Assembly: GCA_022843465.1 (NCBI GenBank)
Contig: JALHNO010000015.1
Location: 62,001-126,000, forward strand
Source: Pseudomonadota bacterium
Lineage (GTDB): Bacteria; Pseudomonadota; Gammaproteobacteria; Xanthomonadales; Ahniellaceae
DNA: 64,000 nt
Reading direction: 5' to 3'
Shown: positions 17,833-27,061 of the stretch, piece by piece
How the letters are laid out: each line of letters begins with the position of its first letter
Position numbering within the stretch: the stretch's first letter is position 1
The notes under the pieces: model-generated
What the model saw: only the letters and a program-made list of their open reading frames with translations
Database searches by the model: none
What the model was told of the DNA's origin: nothing
Program-made: the position numbers and the translations under genes

Positions 17833-19752
17833 TCAGAGCGAAATCGCCTCGAGCGCGGCAGCGGCCTCAAGCCAGGCTTCCTCGGCACGACCCAGATCAT
17901 CCTTGACCTTGGCCTGTTCCTGCAGCAGCAGGGCCAGTTCGATCCGCTTGCCGGCATCGAACATGGTCGGCGACTGCATCGTGGCTTCGATTTCCTGCAG
18001 GCGTGCCTGCAGCTTCTGCATATTGCCTTCGGTGAGCTTGAGGGCCTGACGCAGCGGCTTCTCGCGCGCTTTCTGATCGGCACCGAGCTTCTTCTGCGCG
18101 CGCGCTTCGGCACCGCTGCCGGTATCCGGCGCGGATTTGGCCGCCTTGCCGCCGCCGCGTTCCAGGCTGCGGTTGTACTCACGCTCGCGCTGCGACAACC
18201 AGCGCGCATAGTCATCGAGATCGCCATCGAACTCACCGACACTGCCATCACTGACCCGCCACAGCACATCGCAGACACTGCCGACCAGATGGCGATCATG
18301 CGAGACCAGGACCAGGGCGCCCTCGAATTCCTGCAGGGCCATCTCCAGTGCCTGGCGCATGTCCAGATCAAGATGGTTGGTCGGTTCGTCGAGCAGCAGC
18401 AGATTGGGCTTGAGGTGCACCACCATCGACAGCGCCAGCCGCGCCTTTTCGCCGCCGGAAAACGGGCCGACCGGTTCGAACACGCGATCACCGGTGAAGT
18501 TGAAGGTGCCCAGGATCTTGCGCAGTTCCTGCTCGCCCTTGTTGGGCTCGAGCTTGCGGAAGTGATCGAGCGGCGAGCCGTTGACGTCGAGTTGCTCCAG
18601 CTGATGCTGGGCAAAGTAGCCGACCTTCAGATCAGGATGCCGGGTGGCGTCGCCGCTCTGCGCCTGCAATTCGCCGGCGAGCAATTTGACGAAGGTCGAC
18701 TTGCCGGCGCCATTCGGGCCGAGCAGGCCGATGCGGTCGCCGGGTTCGATGCTGGCCTTGATCCCCGAGATCACGGTGCGCTCGCCGTAACCCACTGCGG
18801 TGTCATACAGGCGCAGCAGCGGTGACGGCAGACGGTCGGGCTTGTGGAAATTGAAATTGAATTCGTTCTCGGCAGCAGCGAGCGTGGTCAGCTGGATGCG
18901 TTCGATCATCTTGACGCGTGACTGCGCCATCCGCGCCTTGGCCGCGGATGCCTTGAAGCGATCGACAAAGCTTTGCAGATGCGCGATCTGGCGCTGCTGC
19001 TGATCGCGCTGGGCCGATTGCTGGGCAGTGCGTTCGGCGCGCAGCCGCTCGAATGCCGAGTAATTGCCGGTATAGAAGGTGCCGGTACCCTGCGACAGAT
19101 GCATCGTATGCGTGGTCACCGCATCGAGGAACTCGCGGTCATGCGAGATCACCAGCAGGGTGCCCTCGTACGCGGTCAGCCATTCCTGCAACCAGAATAC
19201 GGCGTCGAGATCGAGATGGTTGGTCGGTTCATCGAGCAGCAGCAACTGGCTGCGGCACATCAGCGCCTTGGCCAGATTCAGGCGCATGCGCCAGCCGCCG
19301 GAAAAATTGGCCACCGACTGGTTCTGTTCTTCGGCCGAGAAGGCCAGGCCATGCAGCAGGCGGCCGGCGCGCGAGCGTGCGGCATAACCGCCGATCGCAT
19401 TCAGGCGCTCGTGCAGGTCGCTGATCCGGTGGGCATCGTGATCGTGCTCGGCGCGCTCCAGGTCGGCCTCGATCTGACGCAGTTCGGCGTCGCCATCGAG
19501 CACATAGTCCAGTGCAGACTGGGTGCTGACCTTGGCTTCCTGCGCGACGGTAGCGATTTCCAGGTTGCGCGGTAGCGAGCATTCACCTTTGTCAGGGGCG
19601 ATTTCGCCGAGAATAAGCGCGAACAGGCTGGACTTGCCGGTGCCGTTGCGACCGACCAGGCCAACGCGTTGGCCGGCAAAGATCGTCGCCGACAGGTTTT
19701 CGACGAGCGCGCGTGGTCCACGGCGCAGGGTGAGGTTATTGAATGAGAGCAT
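17833..19752 (-). CDS. yheS: ABC-F family ATPase, YheS-like
   Basis: A 639-residue soluble tandem ABC ATPase. I choose ATG 19752 (start MLSFNNLTLRRG), matching the 637-residue E. coli YheS, and not the ORF's longer end. It has two nucleotide-binding domains: Walker A GRNGTGKSS and GPNGAGKST, signature FSGGWRMRLNLAKAL and FSGGEKARLALSM, and Walker B LLLLDEPTNHLD twice, with the interdomain linker of about 70 residues that gives ABC-F its function, and a C-terminal coiled coil. No membrane domain. ABC-F proteins bind the ribosome E site and relieve stalls on certain peptides. YheS is the nearest family; the alternatives are Uup and EttA. The neighbour GGDEF gene is divergent. Confidence 0.92.
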   Translation of the reverse strand: MLSFNNLTLRRGPRALVENLSATIFAGQRVGLVGRNGTGKSSLFALILGEIAPDKGECSLPRNLEIATVAQEAKVSTQSALDYVLDGDAELRQIEADLERAEHDHDAHRISDLHERLNAIGGYAARSRAGRLLHGLAFSAEEQNQSVANFSGGWRMRLNLAKALMCRSQLLLLDEPTNHLDLDAVFWLQEWLTAYEGTLLVISHDREFLDAVTTHTMHLSQGTGTFYTGNYSAFERLRAERTAQQSAQRDQQQRQIAHLQSFVDRFKASAAKARMAQSRVKMIERIQLTTLAAAENEFNFNFHKPDRLPSPLLRLYDTAVGYGERTVISGIKASIEPGDRIGLLGPNGAGKSTFVKLLAGELQAQSGDATRHPDLKVGYFAQHQLEQLDVNGSPLDHFRKLEPNKGEQELRKILGTFNFTGDRVFEPVGPFSGGEKARLALSMVVHLKPNLLLLDEPTNHLDLDMRQALEMALQEFEGALVLVSHDRHLVGSVCDVLWRVSDGSVGEFDGDLDDYARWLSQREREYNRSLERGGGKAAKSAPDTGSGAEARAQKKLGADQKAREKPLRQALKLTEGNMQKLQARLQEIEATMQSPTMFDAGKRIELALLLQEQAKVKDDLGRAEEAWLEAAAALEAISL

Positions 19753-19843
19753 CCGCCATTGTAACGAGACATTGCCCCGCGCTTGTGGTTGTCGAGGATT
19801 CCGGTTGGAATGCGGACAGCGCAGGTAGCTGGAGTCGTTCAGG

Positions 19844-21019
19844 GTGAGCTTCGATATCAGGACAGCCATGTTGTTGGCCGTTGCCGGCATCGTGTCGTTG
19901 TGCCTGCTGCTGCTCTGGTATTCGCCCGGAAAGGACGCGCTCGGCCAGCGTTCCTATCGCATCTGGTCGGTCGGGATCGGGCTGACCGCGGTTTCCATCG
20001 TGGTACTGGCGCTCCGTATCGTGCTGCCGGAGTGGTTCTGCGTACTGTTCGGCAATGCCCTGCTGATGATCGGAATCGCGCGGCTGCAGCGCGCGCTCGA
20101 AGTGCTGAGCGACCCCCCTCCGCCGGCCTGGCATCACCTGGCGGCGGCCGGCTGCGCCTGGTTGACCATCATCCCCTTCACCCTGATCTGGCCGAGCATC
20201 CACGCCCGCGTGATCATCATCTCGATCGGCCTGGGTGGCTCGCTCGCCTTCATGGCCTGGCGCATCTACCGGATTCCCGGACTGTGGAGCTATCGCAGTG
20301 CGCGTGCCCTGATGATGGTAGCCCTGATCGGCACGGCCATTCTGGTGATGCGCGCCAGCTTCGAAGCCTGGGGAATCGAGGAAAAGCTCGACTACTACAC
20401 CAGCACCACGATCGATGTGGCCTCCTACACCTACTACGGTGTCGGGCCGCTGTTGCTCACGCTGGCATTCCTGATGCTGCTCAATGACCGGGCCTTCGCC
20501 GAACTCGAACGCCAGGCTTCGCTCGACCCGCTGACCGGGATCTTCAACCGCCGCAATTTCGAGCGCCAGGCGCGCCGCCTGTTGACGGCGGCCGCGCAGC
20601 AACAGCACAACCTGGCCCTGTTGTTGATCGATGCCGATCACTTCAAGAGCGTCAACGACCAGCATGGTCATCAGGTCGGCGATGAGGCATTGCGGGTGAT
20701 CGTCAAGGCCCTGCAGTCGCAGTTGCGCGGCGATGATCTGCTGGCGCGCCATGGTGGCGAGGAGTTTGTCGTGCTGTTGAAGGCACAGGATGCCGCAGCC
20801 GCCTGCGCGGTCGCCGAACGCCTGCGGGTCGCGGTTGCCGAAGCGAAGTTCAGCAACGCCGGAGTTCTGGTGCCGCTGCGGATCAGCATCGGCGTCGCCT
20901 ACGCTGGCATCCAGGGCGATCAGCTCACCCAGTCGATGCAGCAGCTGATCCGGCGTGCTGACTCGGCCCTGTATCTGGCCAAGCGCGAAGGGCGCAACCG
21001 CTGCCGCCTGGCGGCCTAG
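19844..21019 (+). CDS. membrane diguanylate cyclase (GGDEF protein)
   Basis: A 391-residue protein. It starts with GTG 19844, with GGAG 9 bases upstream. Six or seven transmembrane helices fill residues 8-213, then a GGDEF domain follows (about 225-391). The active-site motif is GGEEF (304-308) with the preceding LLLIDADHFKSVND metal-binding region, so it should be catalytically active and make cyclic di-GMP from two GTP. The inhibitory I-site RxxD (R295-D298, RGDD) lies exactly five residues upstream of GGEEF, so product inhibition is expected. The membrane part is a sensor of unknown input. Genes for cyclic-di-GMP binding (yajQ) lie nearby. The next gene, a secreted nuclease, starts 150 bases downstream. 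Confidence 0.93.
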   Translation: MSFDIRTAMLLAVAGIVSLCLLLLWYSPGKDALGQRSYRIWSVGIGLTAVSIVVLALRIVLPEWFCVLFGNALLMIGIARLQRALEVLSDPPPPAWHHLAAAGCAWLTIIPFTLIWPSIHARVIIISIGLGGSLAFMAWRIYRIPGLWSYRSARALMMVALIGTAILVMRASFEAWGIEEKLDYYTSTTIDVASYTYYGVGPLLLTLAFLMLLNDRAFAELERQASLDPLTGIFNRRNFERQARRLLTAAAQQQHNLALLLIDADHFKSVNDQHGHQVGDEALRVIVKALQSQLRGDDLLARHGGEEFVVLLKAQDAAAACAVAERLRVAVAEAKFSNAGVLVPLRISIGVAYAGIQGDQLTQSMQQLIRRADSALYLAKREGRNRCRLAA

Positions 21020-21169
21020 CCGGCAGCGGGCCCGATCGCACGGTCTGTTGCGGCGCTGCGTCAAGACTTGTCACAAATTGCGGATATGCTCGCGACGCCC
21101 CGCGCCCGCAGGGATGCAAGATCGCGCGGGACTCAGGCCGGAGCTGGCCTTCATTCGGGGAGTCACCGT

Positions 21170-23185
21170 ATGTCGTGTATGCGCACCGCAAGCCGGGCGC
21201 TGGGCGTTTGCCTCGCGTTCTCGTTTTCGCCCCTCAGCCGGGCCGATGTGTTCATCAATGAATTCCATTATGACAACAACGGCACCGACACCAATGAAAA
21301 GGTCGAGGTCATCGCGCCGGCCGGCACCAGCCTGGCGGGCTGGAAGATCGTGCTCTACAACGGCGGCGATGGTCGCCAGTACAGCACGCTGAATCTGAGC
21401 GGTACGACCACCAACCAGTGTGGCGGACACGGCACCGCAGTCGTCACCGCGCCCACCGCCACCGGCATCCAGAACGGCAGTCCCGATGGTCTGGCCCTGG
21501 TCAATGCCAGCAATGTGGTCGTTCAGTTCCTGAGCTACGAAGGCAGCTTCAGCGCGATCGACGGTCCCGCCAGTGGCATCAGCAGCAGCGCGATATCGCA
21601 ATCGGAAAGCAGCACGTCGCCGACCGGGCAATCCCTGCAACTGGCAGGTACCGGCACCAGCTACAGTCAGTTCAGCTGGCAACCCTCACGCACCAGTTCC
21701 TTTGGCGCCTGCAATACCGGGCAGACGCTCAGCGGTGGCGGCGGTTCGCCGGCCACGCTCAGCAATGGCGTTCCGCTCACTGGCCTGGCGGCCGCGACCA
21801 ATGCCAGCCTGAACTACACGATGCAGGTGCCCGCAGGCGCCAGCAATCTGGTGATTGCCAGCAGTGGTGGCAGCGGTGATGGCGATCTCTATGTGCGTTA
21901 TGGCAGTGCGCCGACCACGACCACGTACGATTGCCGGCCGTACCTGAGCGGCAACAACGAGAGCTGCAGTTTCCCGACGCCAACGGCCGGCACCTACCAT
22001 GTGATGCTGCGCGCCTACAGCGCCTATTCTGGCGTCACGCTCAACGGCAACTACAGCACGGGCGGCGGCGATGTCGCACCCACCCTGGTCAGTTCGACAC
22101 CCGCTTCGGGTGCCAGCAATGTGGCACTGGCCAGCAATATCACGCTGACCTTCAGCGAACCGGTCACGGTGACCGGCACCTGGTTCACGATCAGCTGCGC
22201 CAACAGCGGCGCGCATGCAGCCGTGGTGAGCGGTGGCCCGACGACCTACACGCTCAATCCGTCAACGGATTTCGGTGCGGTCGAAAGCTGTACGCTGAAC
22301 CTGGTCGCCGCCAATATCCGCGATCAGGACGGCACCATCCATCCGATGGCGAGCAATGTCAGCCGCAGTTTCACCACCACCTCGGCGGCGAGCGGCTACT
22401 ACGGAACGGTCAATACGACATCGGCCGCAGCGATGCGCAGTTCCCTGCATCTGGTCATCGACGATCACATCCGCTTCGGCTATACCGCCACGACGACGGA
22501 TACCTGGGACGTGCTGGCGATTGCCGACCAGGATCCGATGAACAGTGCGCGCATTCTCGACATCTACAAGAATGCTTCATACGCCAAGGAGACCGGCGGC
22601 AATACCTTCTACAACCGCGAACACACCTGGCCCAATTCGCTCGGCTTCCCCACCGATGGCGCCAGCAACTATCCCTACACCGATCTGCATATGCTGATGG
22701 CCTCGGACATCAGCTACAACAGCGCACGCAGCAACAAGCCCTACGACAACTGTCCCTCGGGCTGTACCGAGTACCCGACCCAGGCGACCAATGGTCAGGG
22801 CGGTGGCAGTGGCGTTTATCCCGGCAATTCCAACTGGACCAATGCCAGCGTGTTCCAGGTCTGGCACAAGCTCAAGGGCAATGTCGCGCGGGCGATGTTC
22901 TACATGGATCTGCGCTACGAGGGCGGCACCCATGGCGGCACCGGCGCCAGCGAACCCGACCTGCGCCTGACCAGCGACCTCAGCCTCGTCGTCGGCACCG
23001 GCAGCAATGCCTCGGTCGCCTATATGGGCAAGCTGTCGACGCTGTTGCAGTGGCACCAGGACGACCCGGTCGACGCCAACGAACAACTGCGCAACGAAGT
23101 CATCTACAGCTATCAGGGCAACCGCAACCCGTTCATCGACAATCCGCAGTGGGTTGCCTGCATCTACCAGTCGATCTGTCCCTGA
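21170..23185 (+). CDS. secreted endonuclease I with lamin-tail-like, PPC and Ig-like domains
   Basis: A 671-residue exported nuclease. ATG 21170 follows a CGGGGAG ribosome site; an ORF start at 21068 is unlikely. Order: signal peptide (1-about 25), a lamin-tail-like domain (FINEFHYDNNGTDTNEKVE onward, about 25-185), a prepeptidase C-terminal-like domain (about 205-300, with DGDLYVRYG), a bacterial Ig-like (Big_5) domain (about 305-400, LTFSEPV), and the endonuclease I domain (about 410-671). The latter has the YNREHTWPNSLG beta-beta-alpha metal motif, with catalytic His, and the DLHMLM motif. Cysteine pairs suggest disulfides in the exported form. It would cut extracellular DNA, for nutrition, biofilm release or predation. 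Confidence 0.92.
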   Translation: MSCMRTASRALGVCLAFSFSPLSRADVFINEFHYDNNGTDTNEKVEVIAPAGTSLAGWKIVLYNGGDGRQYSTLNLSGTTTNQCGGHGTAVVTAPTATGIQNGSPDGLALVNASNVVVQFLSYEGSFSAIDGPASGISSSAISQSESSTSPTGQSLQLAGTGTSYSQFSWQPSRTSSFGACNTGQTLSGGGGSPATLSNGVPLTGLAAATNASLNYTMQVPAGASNLVIASSGGSGDGDLYVRYGSAPTTTTYDCRPYLSGNNESCSFPTPTAGTYHVMLRAYSAYSGVTLNGNYSTGGGDVAPTLVSSTPASGASNVALASNITLTFSEPVTVTGTWFTISCANSGAHAAVVSGGPTTYTLNPSTDFGAVESCTLNLVAANIRDQDGTIHPMASNVSRSFTTTSAASGYYGTVNTTSAAAMRSSLHLVIDDHIRFGYTATTTDTWDVLAIADQDPMNSARILDIYKNASYAKETGGNTFYNREHTWPNSLGFPTDGASNYPYTDLHMLMASDISYNSARSNKPYDNCPSGCTEYPTQATNGQGGGSGVYPGNSNWTNASVFQVWHKLKGNVARAMFYMDLRYEGGTHGGTGASEPDLRLTSDLSLVVGTGSNASVAYMGKLSTLLQWHQDDPVDANEQLRNEVIYSYQGNRNPFIDNPQWVACIYQSICP

Positions 23186-23199
23186 GTACCTGATTGCGG

Positions 23200-23229
23200 C
23201 CGGGGCTTCGAGTGCTATCGAAGCCCCGG
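23200..23229. terminator. bidirectional terminator hairpin
   Basis: A perfect 12-bp stem, CCGGGGCTTCGA (23200-23211) with TCGAAGCCCCGG (23218-23229), and a 6-base loop. It sits between the convergent endonuclease (stop 23185) and globin (stop 23243) genes. There is no long T run. Confidence 0.6.
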
Positions 23230-23242
23230 AGACCGCCCGCTT

Positions 23243-23659
23243 TCAGGCTTCGACCGATCGGCCGGCGGCCATCATGGCTTCGGCGAGCGCGCCGTAGACG
23301 CTGGCCCAGGCTTCTTCGACCTCGTCGCTGTAGTGGGCGCCCAGCCCGGCGTGCAGGGTGTGCAGCAGGGCGGTACCGACATCGTCATAATGCGATTCCT
23401 GCACGCCGTAGCCGGCATGTCGCTCGCCGAGCGCGCGCGCGCGATCCAGCAATTGCTCAGGCTGATCGAGGTGCTCGACGACGCTGGCGAGCATGTCCAT
23501 CAGCTTGCGCGCCTGCGCCTCGATATCGCCGACGAACAGCCGGCGAAGTTCCGGGTTCAACTCGAACAGGAAGCGGTAGAACGCGCTGCCCATTGCCTGC
23601 GCCTGCGGAGCCAACAGCGCGTGGGAAGCGCGTACTCGATCAATCTGCACCTGGTCCAT
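23243..23659 (-). CDS. single-domain bacterial globin
   Basis: A 138-residue protein of the globin fold: helix A to C in MDQVQIDRVRASHALLAP with FYRFLFELNPELRRLF, and the proximal histidine of helix F in LGERHAGYGV (H81). The length fits a single-domain (Vitreoscilla-type) haemoglobin without the reductase domain of flavohaemoglobins. It likely binds O2 or NO; the role may be NO detoxification or oxygen supply, but no reductase lies beside it. The start is ATG 23659. Ends are convergent with endonuclease I. Heme for it could come from the HemF pathway, though this is a general and not a specific link. Confidence 0.85.
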   Translation of the reverse strand: MDQVQIDRVRASHALLAPQAQAMGSAFYRFLFELNPELRRLFVGDIEAQARKLMDMLASVVEHLDQPEQLLDRARALGERHAGYGVQESHYDDVGTALLHTLHAGLGAHYSDEVEEAWASVYGALAEAMMAAGRSVEA

Positions 23660-23706
23660 GTCCGTGCCTCAGTCGGTCGGCAGAGCGGTGGTTGCTGCCG
23701 CCATGG

Positions 23707-23979
23707 CTACTTGAGTGCGGCGTCGATCTGATCGATGCGGACCACGATGCGTTCGTGCTGCTGACTCTTGCCGACCACGAAGTCCTTGCCGATTTCGGTG
23801 ACCAGCAGATTGACGTCGCGACCATCGACAACCACGGTGACGCCGCGCTTGTCATCGCGGCTCTGTTCCAGGATCGACAGCAGCGGATCGCTGCTGGCTG
23901 CCTGCGCCAGGTTGCCGGCGAACAGGCTCAACAACAACAGGGCGGATCGGCGTGGTGCAAGCGTGCGGGCGGTTTTCAT
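23707..23979 (-). CDS. small exported protein of unknown function
   Basis: A 90-residue protein with a signal peptide (MKTARTLAPRRSALLLLSLF, cleaved near AQA-AS) and a 60-residue mature part of predicted beta strands (RGVTVVVDGRDVNLLVTEIGKDFVVGKS). GGAG lies 6 bases before the ATG, which fixes the start at 23979 and not the upstream TTG inside the site. I do not recognise the family. It is upstream of the globin gene on the same strand, separated by 47 bases, so they may share a transcript. Confidence 0.7.
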   Translation of the reverse strand: MKTARTLAPRRSALLLLSLFAGNLAQAASSDPLLSILEQSRDDKRGVTVVVDGRDVNLLVTEIGKDFVVGKSQQHERIVVRIDQIDAALK

Positions 23980-24094
23980 CGTGTACTCCAATTTGTCGGC
24001 AGGGTCGGGATTGCCGGGGCGGGACTGTGGAAACAGCGGAGCGCGGCCTGGGGCCGGCGCCTTGCAGCTGGCCGGAGCGACTGACGGATCATGC

Positions 24095-24298
24095 TCAGGT
24101 CAACCACTCGTGCATGGTACGCGGCCGCCAGACGACGAGTTCGGGTCGGCCAACCGGGGTGTCCGGGGTTACCCTGTTGTCGCTGCCTGCCAGAGGGCCC
24201 CGGAGATCGGCGGTCGGCGCGCAGCCGACCGCAGCCGAGGTCATGGGCGCGGTTGCGGCGGCATCGTCGAATTCAAAAAGGCCAGGGTTGAACAACAT
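24095..24298 (-). CDS. small hypothetical protein
   Basis: A 67-residue open frame (MLFNPGLFEFDDAAATAPMT onward, ending EWLT) with GGAG 8 bases before its ATG, the same GGAGTAC context as the exported-protein gene at 23979. No signal peptide or known domain. It is the only frame that makes sense in the 510-base stretch between that gene and the CadC-like regulator. The rest of that stretch, 24299-24489, has an AT-rich part and an imperfect palindrome around ACTGCGTTACGCCAGT (near 24387-24402), an operator-like site. I am not sure this is a real gene. Confidence 0.4.
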   Translation of the reverse strand: MLFNPGLFEFDDAAATAPMTSAAVGCAPTADLRGPLAGSDNRVTPDTPVGRPELVVWRPRTMHEWLT

Positions 24299-24489
24299 CT
24301 CGAGTACTCCAGGGCAGAGCCGGTCAGGGCGGTGGGAAGCCATCCTGCCGCACCCCCGAGCTACCCACCTGACGGCGGGCTTACCACTGCGTTACGCCAG
24401 TATTTGGGTCAAAATTGTGTTGTTTTACAATCACTTGGGCAGACAGAGGGATAGCCGCACAAGCACCCATCGACGCCCGTACAGCAGAA

Positions 24490-26343
24490 TCAGCGTGGGG
24501 TACCGGCGGTCGCCTCGCGGATATCGCGCCGCAACACGAAGACCGCGAGCGGAGGGAAGGGCGGATCCACCGCACGCTCGGCCGGCACATCGGCGCCCAG
24601 TTGCTGGGCAAGAAAACGCGCCTCATCGGCCAATCGTGCATTGAAGACGCCGCGATGGCGGGCCTCGGTCAACGCCGAATGCGCGGCGTCCCGGTCGCCC
24701 CGGTTGTAGGCCAGCCGCGCACGCCAGAGTGCCTCGGCCTCGTCAGGCGCACCGTCTGGCCATGCCGTGTCGAGTTCGGGTCGCAGACGCCTGGCCGCGA
24801 GCAGGGTGAACACGCGTATCCCGATGGCATTGGTGTCACGACTTACCTGCAGCGCCCGCTCCAGTTCGGTATGCATCTGCGCTATTCGACCGGCACGTGC
24901 ATGCAGTTCGGCGAGAAACAGGCTGGCGTCGATCTCATCGATGCGACCGCCGGATTCGATGGTGCCGACACGGGCGCGTTCGAGCGCGGCAATCGCGGCG
25001 TCATCGCGATGCCGGGTGACTTCGATCGCGGCGATGTAGAGCAGGGCGCGCCTGTGCAAGTCATGGCGTGCCGACGCGAAACCCTTGACTTCCGCCTCGC
25101 TGAAGTGCCGGTGCGCCGAGTCGAAATCGCCGCGGCTCCAGGCGATCCGGCCATTGAGAAAGGCATAGGCGGCGGAGTCATCAATCGTGGGCAGACGATC
25201 GAGCAGCGCCTGGGCGCCCTCGATGTCGCCCATCGAGGCGCGATCGGCAATGACCATCGCCAGCTTGCGATGGCCCAATGCCGGCACCTCGATCTGCTGT
25301 ACCTCACGCAACGCGGCCTCGCGCATGCCGCTCGCACTCATCAGGTGCGAGCGTGCCGAGCGCATCCGCCAGGCTTCCGGGCGTATATCCAGAATCGCGC
25401 CGGCATGGCGGATGACATCGGCGGCATCGCCATGCGCCTCGGCGTTGACATAGTCGAGCAGGAGATGCAGGTAGACGTCGTGACTGCTGTCGACCCGCGT
25501 GCGCGCCGCCGCCAGCCAGGTGCGCGCGTGCTCGCCGTCGCCGACACCAGACGCCCACAGTGCGAGGAAAATACTGGGCACCGGCGTGCGTGCATCGGAA
25601 TCGTGTACTGCCTGCAGCAGTACCTGGCCACGCGTGCGCTCACCGATTGCGTCGTTGCGGAAGGCTTCGCGAATCAGCGCGGCGGTTCCTGGCTGAGCAG
25701 CGTGCAGATCGGACTCGTACAGGCCATAGCCGCTGTCGACCAGTACCGGTCCGGCTTGCATCAGCCGGTACGCCAGCAACACGATGGCGAACGCGGCAGC
25801 CAGCAGCAGCCACAACCAGCGTCCCGACCAGCGCCGGCGGGTCGTCGCAGGCGTCTGTTCAACAGCGACCGCGTCGGCGGCGATCGCGGGCAAGGCGGCA
25901 TCAGCGGCGACTGCGCTCTCTGACGCCAGCGCCGCGCCAGCGCGGCCCGTGCCGACACGATCTGCGGCTCTGCGGTCGCGGGATGGCTCGCCGGGGGTCA
26001 GCGCCAGCGGCTGGACCTCGGCGTCGATCCGCAGACCGACCCCGCGCACGGTCAACAGCAGTGGCGCGTGGCGCCCGAGCACCGCACGAGCGCGAAAGAT
26101 CACCTGGGTGAGCGCTTCATCCGACACGATCTGCCCGCCGGGCCAGAGCACCGAGATCAACTCATCGCGGGTCTGCACGCGTCCCGGGACACGACAGAGT
26201 TGCACCAGCAGATCGAATGCCTTGCGCGAGCAGGCGACCGGGCGGCCGTCGACGCGCAGGTCGTGCGTCGCAGTATCGAGTTCGACACCGGCGAAGCAAT
26301 ATCCTGCAAGCCTGATCTGGTCGTCCGGTTCGTCCTGTTGCAT
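24490..26343 (-). CDS. CadC/ToxR-type winged-helix regulator with TPR-like domain
   Basis: A 617-residue protein that starts at ATG 26343; the longer frame to 26412 is not conserved in style. An N-terminal OmpR-type winged-helix DNA-binding domain (about residues 10-105, with CSRKAFDLLVQLCR, QTRDELISVLWPG, and TVRGVGLRIDAEV) is joined by an alanine-rich linker to one transmembrane helix (about 183-203, WLWLLLAAAFAIVLLAYRL). A periplasmic part of about 400 residues is built of helical repeats of TPR type (for example FLNGRIAWSRGDFDSAHRHFSEAE). The layout is that of CadC-like one-component regulators. The signal is unknown. No candidate target is obvious, but the small genes and operator-like repeat just downstream could be regulated by it. 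Confidence 0.85.
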   Translation of the reverse strand: MQQDEPDDQIRLAGYCFAGVELDTATHDLRVDGRPVACSRKAFDLLVQLCRVPGRVQTRDELISVLWPGGQIVSDEALTQVIFRARAVLGRHAPLLLTVRGVGLRIDAEVQPLALTPGEPSRDRRAADRVGTGRAGAALASESAVAADAALPAIAADAVAVEQTPATTRRRWSGRWLWLLLAAAFAIVLLAYRLMQAGPVLVDSGYGLYESDLHAAQPGTAALIREAFRNDAIGERTRGQVLLQAVHDSDARTPVPSIFLALWASGVGDGEHARTWLAAARTRVDSSHDVYLHLLLDYVNAEAHGDAADVIRHAGAILDIRPEAWRMRSARSHLMSASGMREAALREVQQIEVPALGHRKLAMVIADRASMGDIEGAQALLDRLPTIDDSAAYAFLNGRIAWSRGDFDSAHRHFSEAEVKGFASARHDLHRRALLYIAAIEVTRHRDDAAIAALERARVGTIESGGRIDEIDASLFLAELHARAGRIAQMHTELERALQVSRDTNAIGIRVFTLLAARRLRPELDTAWPDGAPDEAEALWRARLAYNRGDRDAAHSALTEARHRGVFNARLADEARFLAQQLGADVPAERAVDPPFPPLAVFVLRRDIREATAGTPR

Positions 26344-26493
26344 CACGGTCCCGCGATTGGCGCCTGCCCGGCATATTAGCGATGGACAGGCGAACGATGC
26401 AGCGGCGCTCATGCACCGCAGGCGGGATCGGCAGGTTTTCGTTGGGAAAGCTAGACTGCGGTTCTCCCCCTACAGGCGGCACAGGGCATCGCC

Positions 26494-27036
26494 ATGGCTA
26501 CTGCATCCAGACCGCTGCTCGAAACCGCGCGCCTCATCCTGCGCCCGACGGCGCTGGAGGACTTCCCGCGCTGGGCCGAGTTGATGGCCGATCCCGTGGC
26601 GACCCGTTACATCGGCGGCGTGCAGGCGCCGTCGATGGCCTGGCGCAGTCTGATGGCCATGGCCGGCGCCTGGACCCTGACCGGCGTATCCATGTTCTCG
26701 CTGATCGAGAAACAGAGCGGCCGTTGGCTCGGGCGTTGTGGACCCTGGCAACCTGAGGGTTGGCCGGGTACCGAAGTTGGCTGGAGCCTGCATCCGGATT
26801 CCCGAGGTCAGGGCTATGCCACCGAGGCCGCCCGCGCCGCGATCGACTACGCCTTCGATGTCCTCGGCTGGAGCGATGTCATCCACTGCATCGATCCCAG
26901 GAATCTGACCTCGCAGAGAGTCGCCGAGCGGCTGGGCTCCAGCAATCGTGGACCCGGTCGGATGCCACCACCGCACGAGCATGCGCCCTGCGATCTGTGG
27001 GGGCAGACACGGGCGCAATGGCGTGCGCGCGGCTAG
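26494..27036 (+). CDS. GNAT acetyltransferase of the RimJ/RimL type
   Basis: A 180-residue GNAT-fold protein. It begins with LLETARLILRPTALEDFPRW, the start of RimJ/RimL-type acetyltransferases, and has the acetyl-CoA motif SLHPDSRGQGYATEAARAAIDY (residues about 96-117). The NLTSQRVAERLG end is also typical. It may acetylate an amino terminus or small molecule; the substrate is unknown. The neighbouring regulator is divergent and the MrfB gene is convergent, with 25 bases between the stops. Confidence 0.87.
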   Translation: MATASRPLLETARLILRPTALEDFPRWAELMADPVATRYIGGVQAPSMAWRSLMAMAGAWTLTGVSMFSLIEKQSGRWLGRCGPWQPEGWPGTEVGWSLHPDSRGQGYATEAARAAIDYAFDVLGWSDVIHCIDPRNLTSQRVAERLGSSNRGPGRMPPPHEHAPCDLWGQTRAQWRARG

Positions 27037-27061
27037 CGCAGAAGCAGGCCCGCACGCCGGC

